Shown here: piece by piece, positions 1 to 8,977 of the stretch
How positions within the stretch are numbered: the stretch's first letter is position 1
Layout: each line of letters begins with the position of its first letter
Assembly: GCA_018263335.1 (NCBI GenBank)
Contig: JADFCY010000003.1
Coordinates: 62,001-126,000, forward strand
Reading direction: 5' to 3'
DNA: 64,000 nucleotides
Source of the DNA: Methanolinea sp.
GTDB taxonomy: Archaea > Halobacteriota > Methanomicrobia > Methanomicrobiales > Methanospirillaceae
Notes under the pieces: generated by a model
The model's database searches: none
Seen by the model: only the letters and a program-made list of their open reading frames with translations
Told to the model about the DNA's origin: nothing
Program-made: the position numbers and the translations under genes

Positions 1-1338
1 TCGCGCTCTCGCCAGCAGATGATCTCCGGGTGCCAGGATGTCGAATATATTGATCCCTCTCTCGAAATCTTGTAGGGAATACCCAAAGACCTCGAACGCG
101 GTGGGGTTGGCAAATGTGATATTCCCGTTGAGATCGGTCTCAAAGACCCCCTGGGGGAGGAGCTGGACGAGTTCCATGAAGCGCTCCTCGCTGGCATCGC
201 ACTGCCGGATCTGTGCTTTCAGACGGTCGACCATGAGCTGGATGCTGTCGGAAAGGTTCGAGAGCTCGAGACTGGGGGAAGGCCTGACCGAATGATCCAG
301 GTCCCCTTCGGCAATCATGTTGACATCCTCAACGAGCTTCTCGATGGGCCTTGAGAGTTTTCGCGAGACCGTGACCGCGATCAGCCCTCCTGAAAAAATG
401 ACGAGCAATGCGGCAAAGCCATGCAGGATTCCAATATTGTCTATCTCTCTATTGAGCATCGCGTCGTCAAAGGTGAGTTTTGCAAAGATGCTCATGTCAG
501 CAGCATAATCCGGGTCACGAAGGTCGATGACCTGCCAGACCACTGTTTTTCCTGCATTTTCGTCTGTTATCACCTGGGTAGACCGGTTCTCCCAGAGGAT
601 GTAGTCGAGCATCTCTGATTCTTCGGGGGTGGGAACATAGCTGGTGTTGTACATCAGCCTCTTCTGTTTCTGGAACAAAAGGACTTCTTCCAGGTAGGGA
701 TTGAATGCCTTCACCTCCTCAACTACGTCGCTGTACTGGAGATCCATCCTCTCCCCTGCAAATGATTCCGAACGAAGCGCAAGCTCAATGATGTAGCGGT
801 GATCAGGTGAAGGCATATACCCGTATTTTGTGAGTGCCCCCGTATACCATTCCATCACGACCCTGTCGGGGTAATATCCCGAAGAATTCCATATATTGCG
901 AAGATATTGACAGAAATCAGGATAAATAACCGAAAAATCGAGCCCAACCTCCAGTGGTGATGATGAATGCTCGATGACACAATGATCATTGATGAGATGA
1001 ATATCCATTCCACCGATCCTGTCCTTGAGCGCAGGAAGGTCCATCAGAGAGGGGTCTCCTTTCGCATCGAGATATTCTGCCATGAAAATATCGAACCCAT
1101 CCCGCATCTCCTGGTTGTAGGTATTGTCGTAGAGCTTCAGGCCGGTGTCAATCATCCTGAAGGAGTTATCCATGTGCGATTCCGTCATTGCCCGGAGTCG
1201 TTCTGCATTCTCTTTTGCATGACTGGCAGAGTTCGCGTGATTGATCCAGATGCCGGCGAGGAGGACAATGACGATGATCAGGAAAATGATTCCCATGAGG
1301 AGGTATGAAAATGGCAGTTTCCTCTCAACAGGTCTCAA
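1..1338 (-). CDS. Membrane sensor protein (extracytoplasmic sensor, HAMP, PAS), 3' end outside window
   Basis: Only the N-terminal 446 codons are present; the reading frame is still open at base 1. It begins at a TTG (1338) about seven bases after a purine-rich GGGAGGGGGG ribosome-binding site. There is a membrane segment at residues ~10-30, an extracytoplasmic sensing region of ~270 residues, a second membrane segment at ~300-322, a HAMP-like linker (SRKLSRPIEKLVEDVNMIAEGDL) and the start of a PAS domain (ETDLNGNITFANPTAF). This is the layout of membrane sensor histidine kinases; the kinase module would lie beyond the window. A chemoreceptor or another PAS-containing output cannot be excluded. 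The ligand is unknown. Confidence 0.8.
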   Translation of the reverse strand, partial: MRPVERKLPFSYLLMGIIFLIIVIVLLAGIWINHANSASHAKENAERLRAMTESHMDNSFRMIDTGLKLYDNTYNQEMRDGFDIFMAEYLDAKGDPSLMDLPALKDRIGGMDIHLINDHCVIEHSSSPLEVGLDFSVIYPDFCQYLRNIWNSSGYYPDRVVMEWYTGALTKYGYMPSPDHRYIIELALRSESFAGERMDLQYSDVVEEVKAFNPYLEEVLLFQKQKRLMYNTSYVPTPEESEMLDYILWENRSTQVITDENAGKTVVWQVIDLRDPDYAADMSIFAKLTFDDAMLNREIDNIGILHGFAALLVIFSGGLIAVTVSRKLSRPIEKLVEDVNMIAEGDLDHSVRPSPSLELSNLSDSIQLMVDRLKAQIRQCDASEERFMELVQLLPQGVFETDLNGNITFANPTAFEVFGYSLQDFERGINIFDILAPGDHLLARAR

Positions 1339-1398
1339 TCGTCCCCCCTCCCTTTCAGCGAGATGTATGCAATGATATTATATAAACGGACTCTTCAG

Positions 1399-1842
1399 TC
1401 AATGGGATTTATGTTCCGGCAGGTACTTTCCAGGTATTCTCATCTCCCCAGTCTCGTCGTTCCAGATGATTGACACTATCATCCAGGCGGATCCCAACTT
1501 TATCAGTTGAATACTGTTGATCCCAAAGGAGGAGGGTTTTGGATCTTTCCGGTTGAAACGTGCTTCGTAGGTGCTGAACCGCTGGGCAATCCTGCCAAAA
1601 TGCTCCGTGCGGGACCACACCTCTCTCTCTTCGAATTCCTCGAGGGCGCCCTGGCGAACCCGTTCCTCTACCACGTCGATGAATCTGTCAACGGAGAATA
1701 TGAGGGGATCATCACCCTTGTTATTAATCAGCACTCCTTCCGGGAGGAAGATATGCCTGAGCATGTCGAGTCGTGGGCGGTCTCCCCGGTCAAAACTTAT
1801 GGACTGGTATAATTGCGATATTACCCTGTCGATCTCATCCAT
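1399..1842 (-). CDS. NTF2-like (SnoaL-type) small protein
   Basis: A 147-residue protein beginning MDEIDRVISQLYQSISF. Helical start, a central LPEGVLINNKGDD and the closing strands around QLIKLGSAWMIVSIIWNDE resemble the cone-shaped NTF2-like fold used by small ligand-binding proteins and enzymes. The frame can be extended 23 codons to a TTG at 1911, but that start has no ribosome-binding site, so ATG 1842 is preferred. It lies 60 bp upstream of the sensor gene on the same strand and may be co-transcribed with it. The family call rests on the general pattern only; no catalytic residues can be assigned and the substrate is unknown. Confidence 0.6.
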   Translation of the reverse strand: MDEIDRVISQLYQSISFDRGDRPRLDMLRHIFLPEGVLINNKGDDPLIFSVDRFIDVVEERVRQGALEEFEEREVWSRTEHFGRIAQRFSTYEARFNRKDPKPSSFGINSIQLIKLGSAWMIVSIIWNDETGEMRIPGKYLPEHKSH

Positions 1843-2024
1843 GTCGAGAACTTGCCTGGATACCCGGAAATACTCTCCGCTATCACTGTGACCTTGCAGA
1901 ATGCCCTGCAACGCGGGGTGCAGGATTTCAAAGGGGTCTCAACAGGCAGCGTCCTCGAAGAGAGGTAAAATTCCAGGATAACAAAGAAAGTACTCCTTCA
2001 TTCCGCGCGAGCCTCTCAGAAAAC

Positions 2025-2033
2025 TCTTATAAT
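2025..2033 (+). promoter_or_regulatory. TATA box for the lipoprotein gene
   Basis: The sequence CTTATAATT is centred about 26 bases before ATG 2054, the archaeal TATA-to-start distance. Transcription would begin at or very near the ATG, implying a leaderless mRNA, which fits the absence of a ribosome-binding site there. Confidence 0.5.
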
Positions 2034-2053
2034 TGCGCGATGAAGCTCTACTC

Positions 2054-2545
2054 ATGAAGGCAATCATCTTTGTGGTGCTCTGTGCGTTTGCGGGACTCCT
2101 TGTCCTTGGCGCCGGCTGCACCCAGCCGTCCACAGGGCCGGCCACGCAGGTCCAGACACCTGTTCCCACCACGGCACAGCCCACCGCCATTCCGACCGTT
2201 GCGACCCCGGTCGCGACGCCTACCCTCGGATACATCGAGGGCCCGATGCCTGCGCAATACATGGTTGATGTCCAGGTCGACCGGAATACCGTCGCAATCA
2301 CCCCGAGCATTATTGCGACCTACAGGGGTGGAAGAGGAACAAATTTCGTACACTCAATGGATGTCACGGTCACGCGATCCGATGGTCAGGTGATTACCGA
2401 GAGCATCGAGAAGCCTCAGGTGAACTCGAAAGTCGAGATCGAAGGGACCCGGGGGACCGACAGGGTAGAGGTGTTCATCAACCTGGTCAACGGCGAGCGG
2501 TACAGGATCTATGACCAGTCCCTGCCGTTCAGGACATATAACTGA
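2054..2545 (+). CDS. Secreted lipoprotein, function unknown
   Basis: 163 residues. A short hydrophobic signal peptide ends in a lipobox (LGAGC), predicting lipid attachment to the Cys at residue ~22 and anchoring on the outer face of the membrane. A Thr/Pro-rich linker follows (residues ~25-60), then a ~95-residue domain with alternating strands (VDVQVDRNTVAITPSI, DVTVTRSDGQVITE) ending YDQSLPFRTYN. The start at 2054 is chosen over TTG 2033 because the signal peptide begins MKAIIF there and the TATA spacing fits. I do not recognise the C-terminal domain. This architecture is common among Methanomicrobiales surface lipoproteins. Confidence 0.75.
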   Translation: MKAIIFVVLCAFAGLLVLGAGCTQPSTGPATQVQTPVPTTAQPTAIPTVATPVATPTLGYIEGPMPAQYMVDVQVDRNTVAITPSIIATYRGGRGTNFVHSMDVTVTRSDGQVITESIEKPQVNSKVEIEGTRGTDRVEVFINLVNGERYRIYDQSLPFRTYN

Positions 2546-2737
2546 TTATCCTCATTTTTTTGTAAAAGATCCGGCCGCGGACCCATTTCACAGGAGATCG
2601 CACTTTTACCCGTGTATATTCTGGCGTTCACTTCGCATTCGGAGAATATGCCGGGTTTACAGGAGAAAATTCAGTCTGGTCCCAGGGAGGGAGGATTCAA
2701 ATGAACAGATCCAGGGGGAAAATGGACGCGCCCCTCA

Positions 2738-3163
2738 TCACCTGTGCTGCTTTTTTCCCTGCCCTTCGAAGGTCGCCACGAGCATATCGTCGCGAAAGAC
2801 CCGCACAGTATAGCTTGAATACTGTGCGGTCTCCCCCGTGCATTCGGCAATTGCAGTGAGAATTCCCTTTGCAGGGGCGAGGTAGAATATTTGCGCGGAG
2901 AGCGCAACTTCATCCACACCCCCCAGGTTTGCCGCGATGCCGAAGGCCTGATCGGCGAGTGCGAATATGGCCCCCCCATGGGCAAACCCCCGCAGGTTCC
3001 GCTTCCCATCGGAATCCATCCTCACCCGTGCGTACCCGGGGCGCGCCTCGAGTATCTCCATTTCCAGCAGGCGGGCGAACTCTGACTGGTTGAAATTCCG
3101 GACCTTCTCATGCACATCTGCAGGAGAGAGGTGATTCGGGTCTGTAGGGTGAAGAGAAGACAT
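2738..3163 (-). CDS. PaaI-like hotdog-fold thioesterase
   Basis: 141 residues. The hotdog signature HGGAIFALADQAFGIAAN (helix plus the catalytic-loop HGG) matches PaaI-type acyl-CoA thioesterases, preceded by LEARPGYARVRM and followed by the strand YLAPAKGILTAIAE. The family hydrolyses acyl-CoA or aryl-CoA thioesters in the cytoplasm; the substrate here cannot be read from sequence. The frame is open 40 codons further upstream, but that part is low-complexity and unlike the family, so ATG 3163 is chosen. It follows the glycosyltransferase genes by 46 bp on the same strand. Confidence 0.8.
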   Translation of the reverse strand: MSSLHPTDPNHLSPADVHEKVRNFNQSEFARLLEMEILEARPGYARVRMDSDGKRNLRGFAHGGAIFALADQAFGIAANLGGVDEVALSAQIFYLAPAKGILTAIAECTGETAQYSSYTVRVFRDDMLVATFEGQGKKQHR

Positions 3164-3209
3164 TGCAAATCGGGTTCTCGTTTGGGGTTGCAAGGGCGTC
3201 AATGTGCCC

Positions 3210-3914
3210 CTATTTGTATTCCCTGCGGGTATACTGGTGCTTTTCGGAGGAACCCCCGTGTGCAACGATATAGAGCCATTCATAGAGGGACTTGAGCGTC
3301 CCGAACTGCTCGTACCTGCGCATGGAGAACCCTACCCTCATCCTGTTGTCAAACATCACCCTTCCCACCTTCTTCATCCGCCTGGCAATCTCCAGGTCGT
3401 CGCCTGCATCCACGAAGTGGTACATCCCGGCCCGGAAAAATGCCTCCTTCCGGAATGCCGTGTTGCATCCGAGCGTGTAATAGAGTGTATGGGTATAGTA
3501 GCCAAGCCTTGCAAAAGTGTTCGCAAAGGCAAGGGAAAGGTGGTTCTTGAGGGTCTTTTCGATGGGATCGACAGGCCCATAGAGCTGCACCGCGTCGGGA
3601 TGCCGTCCAAAGTCATCGAGTATGACCTCGAGCCAGTTGCGCGGGATGATGCAATCGGCATCCGTGGTCGCCAGAATGGGGCCTTGCGCCCTCATCGCGC
3701 CATCGTTTCGCGCCCCACCCACCTTCCTGCTGGTCTGGATGAAGACCAGGTCAGCAAGGGACTCCGCAAGATCCCTCGTGGAATCGCTGGAGCCACCGTC
3801 CACGACAATGATCTCGTAGTCCTGCCTCGGAATGGTCTGGCGGTTCAATGATTCGAGGCACGAAACAATATTCGCAGACTCGTTAAACGAGGGGATTACC
3901 ACTGAGATCTTCAT
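3210..3914 (-). CDS. Family 2 glycosyltransferase
   Basis: 234 residues. The N-terminus MKISVVIPSFNESANI is the GT-A nucleotide-binding start of GT2 enzymes, followed by IIVVDGGSSDST and the metal-binding ATTDADC (DxD-like). The segment GCNTAFRKEAFFRAGM and the ED-like AGDDLEIARR are typical acceptor and catalytic loops. It transfers a sugar from a nucleotide sugar to an unknown acceptor. Its ATG overlaps the stop of the upstream glycosyltransferase in an ATGA arrangement, so translation is probably coupled. The C-terminus has a single hydrophobic stretch (LYEWLYIVAH) rather than a clear anchor. Confidence 0.88.
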   Translation of the reverse strand: MKISVVIPSFNESANIVSCLESLNRQTIPRQDYEIIVVDGGSSDSTRDLAESLADLVFIQTSRKVGGARNDGAMRAQGPILATTDADCIIPRNWLEVILDDFGRHPDAVQLYGPVDPIEKTLKNHLSLAFANTFARLGYYTHTLYYTLGCNTAFRKEAFFRAGMYHFVDAGDDLEIARRMKKVGRVMFDNRMRVGFSMRRYEQFGTLKSLYEWLYIVAHGGSSEKHQYTRREYK

Positions 3915-4885
3915 TCCACGAGCTCCCTGTACAGCCTGACATGCCGTGCGGCGATATCCTTTAAATCGAACTGCGACGTGAAATCCCTTGCGGCCGCCGC
4001 ACAATGGTTCAGCGCAGTGCGGTCCTCAATCAGGGCGCGTGCGTCTTCGCGGTCCGAGAAATAAAGGATGTTCTTGCCGTAAATGTCATGGAATTCGGGG
4101 ATATCCCTCGCAATCACAGGAAGACCGCAGGAGAGGGCTTCCAGGATGACCAGGCCAAATGTCTCGGCAAAGGATGGCATGAAGAAGACGTCTGCCGCGC
4201 TGTAGGGCTTGATGATATCGTTCACGTTGCCCGGGAAGAGCACATTCTCCCCGCATCGCAACTTCAGGTGCTTGATCTTCCCGTAGTCCTTCGAGAGTGC
4301 GCCGTACGGAAACCCTCCGATCCAGACGAATTTCTTGTCCGGAAAGATGCGGGAGAGCGCCAGGAAATCGTAGAGACCTTTCCTTGGGGTGAGCTGGGCC
4401 ACCGTGAGCACGACCTCCTGTTCGTCGGGTATGCCGTAGTACTCCCTGAACGCTGCCCTCTTCTCTTCGTCCCTCCTGAAGAAGTCCCGGTTCACGCCGT
4501 TTGGGATCATCGTCACCGGCATCTCTGGGATCATGGCAGTGACCTCGTCGTGGCAGGGCCGGGAGATGGTGATGATATGATCGAACCTCCGGTAGATCTT
4601 TGGATACCTCTTGTTGATGGCGCGCGCGAGGGCAATATTTCCCATGTTGATTCTGGGAGTGGAATGCGCGGTCAGGATCTTCTTCCCCCTGGACATCCGG
4701 CGATTGAGCCCTGCGATGGGGCCGAAGGTGTGGTAATGCACGATGTCTGCGTGGTTTGAAAAACTCTTCCATGAGACATCTATCCCCGGCTCGTTCTGGA
4801 GCTGGAGGTAAAGTGTCTTTGCAACCGTCGCACATCCGATAAATCGGAAGAAGAGCATGTCTTCCACGAAGAAATTGACCTTCAC
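3911..4885 (-). CDS. Family 4 glycosyltransferase (GT-B)
   Basis: 324 residues. The N-terminal domain contains HYHTFGPIAG, and the C-terminal Rossmann domain carries AQLTPRKGLYDFL and the family signature PSFAETFGLVILEALSCGLP, whose two glutamates (EX7E) bind the nucleotide-sugar. The GTG start at 4885 overlaps the TGA of the upstream flavoprotein gene (GTGA), and the gene's own stop overlaps the next start, making a three-gene translationally coupled block. The likely role is assembly of a surface or soluble glycan. Donor and acceptor are unknown. Confidence 0.88.
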   Translation of the reverse strand: MKVNFFVEDMLFFRFIGCATVAKTLYLQLQNEPGIDVSWKSFSNHADIVHYHTFGPIAGLNRRMSRGKKILTAHSTPRINMGNIALARAINKRYPKIYRRFDHIITISRPCHDEVTAMIPEMPVTMIPNGVNRDFFRRDEEKRAAFREYYGIPDEQEVVLTVAQLTPRKGLYDFLALSRIFPDKKFVWIGGFPYGALSKDYGKIKHLKLRCGENVLFPGNVNDIIKPYSAADVFFMPSFAETFGLVILEALSCGLPVIARDIPEFHDIYGKNILYFSDREDARALIEDRTALNHCAAAARDFTSQFDLKDIAARHVRLYRELVE

Positions 4886-6198
4886 GACCAGTTCCTCACG
4901 CACTCCATGGCCTGGCGTATGCAGCCGTCCATGTTCAGGTACTCAAACCTTGAGAACCTCCCGACAAGGGTGATCCCCTTCGCCTGGAAAAATTCCCGGA
5001 TGATCCTGATATTCTCAGGGTATGCAAGGTCGTATACCACGTAGGCAAACTTCTGATGGTCCACCGCGGTATGGACCACCTGTTCCGGGGTGAGGAATCC
5101 CATCCGCTCGAGGGATTCAATCACGTGACTGACGAGATCGCTATCGGTCATGCGGGAGACTTCGTCGCCTTCGTTGTAGGTGATCTCGGCCAGGATGCCC
5201 GCATGACCCGCGGGGGCCACATGGCTGCTGAAATTGGAGGGAAACGAGATCCGGTTCGCGAGGCTCTGTTCCCTGTCAGGGATGTAGAGCCATGAAATAT
5301 CGGGGACCGTCCCCCTGATCCCCACCTGCACGCAGCAGACCGAGTTGTAGCGGAGGGCACGTATCGCCTCCTGCACCCTCACCGGGACATCATCGAGGCA
5401 GGGCATGAGGTGCGGGAGTGGGATGGTGCTGATCACCCTGTCTCCCCGGCTCGTCCGTTTCCCGTCACTGGCTTCCCAGGCGCCGTCCCTGAATGCAAGC
5501 GATCGGACAGGAAAACCAGTCACTATGCAGTCCTCGATTCCACTGGCAATGGATGCGACCAGGGCCTCTATCCCGCCTTCTGCCGGGTAGGTGAAGACCG
5601 ACTGGTGGGTGTACCCCTCCGTCTCTATTCCTATGGCAGATCTTATCACGTCTTCGACCGGGGGCCTCGGCACTCTCCCCTCGACCCAGTGTGCAGACAT
5701 TGATGCCGGGGGATAGTTCCAGATCTTTTCGTTGTATGGAATCATGTAGAGATCGGCGATCCCCTTCCCGAACGTGGCGTATATCCATTCTGCGAAATTG
5801 GCAGGAGGAGGGATCTCCCCCTTCTCGGACTTTACGTAGGTCTTGATGAATTCATTGATGCAGAAGAAGAGATCGTCCTTTGGAAGGGAGGCGAGGCCGT
5901 TCTCGAACGGATATTTCACCAGGATGTCCCTGTACATGATCCTGGTGTTCCTCGTCCGCTTCTCCCGGTTTGAGGAAAGGACGTTCTGCATGAATTCGAG
6001 GACCTCTGTGTCTCTCGAGAAGATGATATGCGACCCGCCAGTATCGAACGTGAACCCGTTCTCTGTCCGGGAACGACAGAGCCCACCGATCCGCTCTTCA
6101 GCCTCGAGGACCGTCACCTGCTGTCCGCGCCTGCGGAGCAGGTGTGCGAGGGTGATGCCGGAAAGACCCCCTCCCAGGATGAGTGTGCGCACGAGCAT
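4882..6198 (-). CDS. UDP-galactopyranose mutase-like FAD-dependent oxidoreductase
   Basis: 438 residues. An N-terminal dinucleotide-binding motif (LILGGGLSGITLAHLL) is followed by the FAD-contacting EAEERIGGLCRS and FDTGGSHIIF; MIPYNEKIWNYPP resembles the mutase/amine-oxidase family. The C-terminal LVGRFSRFEYLNMDG closes the FAD site. Relatives either isomerise UDP-galactose to its furanose form or belong to protoporphyrinogen-oxidase-like flavoproteins. Its coupling to two glycosyltransferases favours a sugar-nucleotide or glycan role, but mutase activity is inferred, not shown. It is the first gene of the block. Confidence 0.8.
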   Translation of the reverse strand: MLVRTLILGGGLSGITLAHLLRRRGQQVTVLEAEERIGGLCRSRTENGFTFDTGGSHIIFSRDTEVLEFMQNVLSSNREKRTRNTRIMYRDILVKYPFENGLASLPKDDLFFCINEFIKTYVKSEKGEIPPPANFAEWIYATFGKGIADLYMIPYNEKIWNYPPASMSAHWVEGRVPRPPVEDVIRSAIGIETEGYTHQSVFTYPAEGGIEALVASIASGIEDCIVTGFPVRSLAFRDGAWEASDGKRTSRGDRVISTIPLPHLMPCLDDVPVRVQEAIRALRYNSVCCVQVGIRGTVPDISWLYIPDREQSLANRISFPSNFSSHVAPAGHAGILAEITYNEGDEVSRMTDSDLVSHVIESLERMGFLTPEQVVHTAVDHQKFAYVVYDLAYPENIRIIREFFQAKGITLVGRFSRFEYLNMDGCIRQAMECVRNWS

Positions 6199-6300
6199 AG
6201 TATTTTACCGGAGGGATTATATGATTGACCATCCACGGGTCTATTCTCCTGCCTCACATTAAAAAAATGGATGGGATTGCCGGATCAAAGAGTTGAACGC

Positions 6301-6753
6301 ATGACCCTTCACGAATACTCATATAAGAGGGATTTCACAAAGACGCCTGAACCTCCCGGAACCGTCGAAAGAGGGACGGGTGACCCTGTCTTCGTTGTCC
6401 AGGAACACCACTCACGCCACCGCCATTTCGACTTTCGCCTGGAACACGAAGGAGTGCTTGTCTCCTGGGCAGTGCCAAAAGGTGTTCCCGAGTTGCCGGG
6501 AAATAAGCACCTGGCGGTCCGGACCGAAGACCATCCGCTCGCGTATGCGGATTTCGAGGGAAGCATTCCCGAGGGGGAGTATGGTGCGGGCGAAGTCGAG
6601 ATATGGGACAAAGGAACCTTCAATCTCATGAACTGGGAAGAGGACCGCATTGAGGTCGTACTGCAGGGAAACCGGCTCAGTGGAAGGTATATCCTGGTCA
6701 GGTTCAAACGTGCGGGAGAGAACGAATGGCTGTTATTCAAGGCAAAGGGGTAA
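6301..6753 (+). CDS. Standalone LigD-type 3'-phosphoesterase
   Basis: 150 residues, a single phosphoesterase domain as found at the N-terminus of bacterial LigD but without ligase or polymerase modules. The motif HHSRHRHFDFRLEHEG supplies H36, H42, D44 and R46, and H78 lies in RTEDHPLAYADFEG. These have the same spacing as the catalytic residues known from Pseudomonas LigD (H42, H48, D50, R52, H84). The family trims 3'-phosphates and 3'-ribonucleosides from DNA ends to give 3'-OH. Start ATG 6301 is chosen over ATG 6271 because the conserved N-terminus begins there. No partner repair gene is adjacent. Confidence 0.9.
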   Translation: MTLHEYSYKRDFTKTPEPPGTVERGTGDPVFVVQEHHSRHRHFDFRLEHEGVLVSWAVPKGVPELPGNKHLAVRTEDHPLAYADFEGSIPEGEYGAGEVEIWDKGTFNLMNWEEDRIEVVLQGNRLSGRYILVRFKRAGENEWLLFKAKG

Positions 6754-6800
6754 ACGGCTGGTTCACTGCATGAATTGGGAAAATAAAAAAGAGATCTCTT

Positions 6801-7304
6801 TTATTTCGCGCTCTTCACCGTCTTTGTGCCGCGGAGTATGGCGATCTTTCCTGTCCGGACCAGCTCCTTGACTCCGTACTGGCGCAACAGCTTCTCGAGG
6901 GCATCGATCTTTTCTGTGTCCCCCGTCACAGAGAGGACAACAGTCCTGCTGCCCACATCGATGATCTGTGCCCGGAAGATGCTTGCGATCTGCATGATCT
7001 CAGCCCGGCTGCTCCCTGGCTCGGCGGTGACCTTGATGAGCGCGAGTTCGCGCTCCACGCGGTCGTTTTCGGTGATGTCGGAGACCTTGATCACGTCGAT
7101 GAGCTTGTTCAACTGCTTCATCACCTGCTCAATCTGGGCGTCGTCGCCGATGCAGACGATGGTGATCCTGCTCATGTCCGGCTCCTCGCAGGTGCCGACC
7201 GCGAGGCTCTCGATATTGAAGCCGCGCCGCGAGAAGAGCCCGGTGACCCTGGAGAGGACACCCGGTTTATTCTCCACCAGCACGCTCAGGGTATGCGGCT
7301 TCAT
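6801..7304 (-). CDS. ilvN: Acetolactate synthase, small regulatory subunit
   Basis: 167 residues. An N-terminal ACT domain ([19 protein letters not shown], then [10 protein letters not shown]) binds valine in this family and controls the catalytic subunit. The C-terminal domain ([20 protein letters not shown] to [12 protein letters not shown]) is the usual ALS small-subunit partner. The start ATG overlaps the ilvB stop by four bases, so the two subunits are probably made in a coupled way. The frame is open for a further 500 bases upstream, but that is a shadow of ilvB. Confidence 0.95.
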   Translation of the reverse strand: MKPHTLSVLVENKPGVLSRVTGLFSRRGFNIESLAVGTCEEPDMSRITIVCIGDDAQIEQVMKQLNKLIDVIKVSDITENDRVERELALIKVTAEPGSSRAEIMQIASIFRAQIIDVGSRTVVLSVTGDTEKIDALEKLLRQYGVKELVRTGKIAILRGTKTVKSAK

Positions 7305-8977
7305 TCGCTGTAACCCCCGATCATCTCGTTGATGGCAGCTCCTGCCGGCACCATGGGGAAGACGTTCTCCTCGCGCTCGACCCGGAAGTCCAGGATGAAC
7401 GGGCCATCGGTCTCGATCGCCGCCTGGAGGGCAGGTTTCACATCCTTTGAGTCCTCGACCCTCATACCATCGATCCCATACGCATTCGCGATCTTCACGA
7501 AGTCGACAGCCGGAAGTTCCGTGTAAGAGTACCGGCGATCGTAAAAGAGCTCCTGCCACTGCCGGACCATCCCGAGGAACCGGTTGTTCAGGATGGCAAC
7601 CTTGACAGGGATCTGGTAGTGGGAGACTGTCCCAAGCTCCTGGATGTTCATCTGGAAGCTCCCGTCGCCGGCAATATCGAAGACCACCTGATCGGGACGG
7701 GCAAAGTGGGCGCCCATCGCCGCGGGGAAGCCGTATCCCATTGTACCGAGGCCCCCAGAGGTGATCCAGGTCCGGGGATGGCGGAAACAGTAATACTGGG
7801 CAGTCCACATCTGGTTCTGCCCCACCTCGCTGACGATGATGCCCTCACCCGCAAGGAGTTCCGAGAGCTGCTCGATCACGAACTGCGGACGCAGCACCCC
7901 GTCCCTTGGATATCTCATCGGGAATTTCTCCTTCCAGGTGCGGATGCGGGAGAGCCACCGTTCGTATTCTTTCCTCTTCTGGATGCGCTCCCGCATTTCC
8001 TGGAGAACTGCTCTCGAATCCCCGACGATAGGCACGTCTACCCGCTTGTTCTTTCCAATCTCGGCGGGGTCGATGTCGACATGGATGATCCGGGCCTGGG
8101 ACGCGAATGTGTCCAGCTTGCCTGTCACCCGGTCATCGAACCTTACCCCGATGGCTATGAGGAGGTCGGACTCGGTGACCGCATAATTTGCATACCTGGT
8201 CCCATGCATGCCGAGCATCCCCAGGTTGAGGGGATGGTCGCACGGGATTGCCCCGATTCCCATCAGGGTGGTGGTCACCGGGATCCCCATCATCTCGGCA
8301 AGACTGACGAGTTCCGCCGAGGCGTTCGAGCTGATCACGCCACCTCCCACGTAGAGGAGGGGCCGCTCGGCCTCCATCATCATCTCGATTGCCTTGTCGA
8401 TCTGCCTGGTGTGCCCCCTGTAGGTCGGCTGGTATCCCCGGAGGTTCACCTGCTCCGACTCGGGGTATTCGTATTCGATCTCCTTTGTGCTGACATCCTT
8501 CGGGAGGTCAATCAGGACAGGTCCCGGTCTTCCTGTGCGCGAGATGTAGAACGCCTCCCTGATGACGTGCCCCAGTTCCTCGGTCCTCTTGACGAGATAG
8601 TTGTGCTTGGTGATGGGCAGCGTGATGCCGGTGATATCAGACTCCTGGAAGGCATCGTTTCCAAGGAGGCTTGTCGGGACCTGTCCGGTCAGCGCCACAA
8701 TGGAAACTGAGTCCATGTAGGCAGTTGCGATCCCGGTCACCAGGTTGCATGCCCCCGGACCGGAGGTGGCCAGGCATACGCCAACCCTGCCGCTGGCGCG
8801 GGCGAACCCGTCAGCGGCATGGGCGGCTGCCTGTTCATGCCGTACAAGGATGTGCCGCAATGACGAATTGTAGAGTTCATCATAGATCGGCAACACTACA
8901 CCGCCGGGGTAGCCGAATATTGTCTCCACCCCTTCGCGTTGCAGCCCTTCAATGAGTATTTTTGCTCCGGTCTTCAT
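7301..8977 (-). CDS. ilvB: Acetolactate synthase, large catalytic subunit
   Basis: 558 residues, normal for the family. It condenses two pyruvates to acetolactate, or pyruvate with 2-oxobutyrate to acetohydroxybutyrate, in valine/leucine and isoleucine synthesis. The thiamine-diphosphate-activating glutamate lies in [17 protein letters not shown] (E48), the FAD/central domain in residues ~190-330, and the cofactor-binding motif is [16 protein letters not shown]. Its first 29 bases overlap the end of the citramalate/isopropylmalate synthase gene; GAGG seven bases before the ATG supports this start. 2-oxobutyrate made from citramalate would be a direct substrate. Confidence 0.96.
   Translation of the reverse strand: MKTGAKILIEGLQREGVETIFGYPGGVVLPIYDELYNSSLRHILVRHEQAAAHAADGFARASGRVGVCLATSGPGACNLVTGIATAYMDSVSIVALTGQVPTSLLGNDAFQESDITGITLPITKHNYLVKRTEELGHVIREAFYISRTGRPGPVLIDLPKDVSTKEIEYEYPESEQVNLRGYQPTYRGHTRQIDKAIEMMMEAERPLLYVGGGVISSNASAELVSLAEMMGIPVTTTLMGIGAIPCDHPLNLGMLGMHGTRYANYAVTESDLLIAIGVRFDDRVTGKLDTFASQARIIHVDIDPAEIGKNKRVDVPIVGDSRAVLQEMRERIQKRKEYERWLSRIRTWKEKFPMRYPRDGVLRPQFVIEQLSELLAGEGIIVSEVGQNQMWTAQYYCFRHPRTWITSGGLGTMGYGFPAAMGAHFARPDQVVFDIAGDGSFQMNIQELGTVSHYQIPVKVAILNNRFLGMVRQWQELFYDRRYSYTELPAVDFVKIANAYGIDGMRVEDSKDVKPALQAAIETDGPFILDFRVEREENVFPMVPAGAAINEMIGGYSE

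Noticed and set aside
3164-3283. 40-residue N-terminal extension of the thioesterase
   Set aside because: Low-complexity and absent from the hotdog family; ATG 3163 fits better.
6801-7808. Long frame upstream of ilvN (335 codons)
   Set aside because: The first half is a shadow of ilvB in another frame; ilvN begins at 7304.
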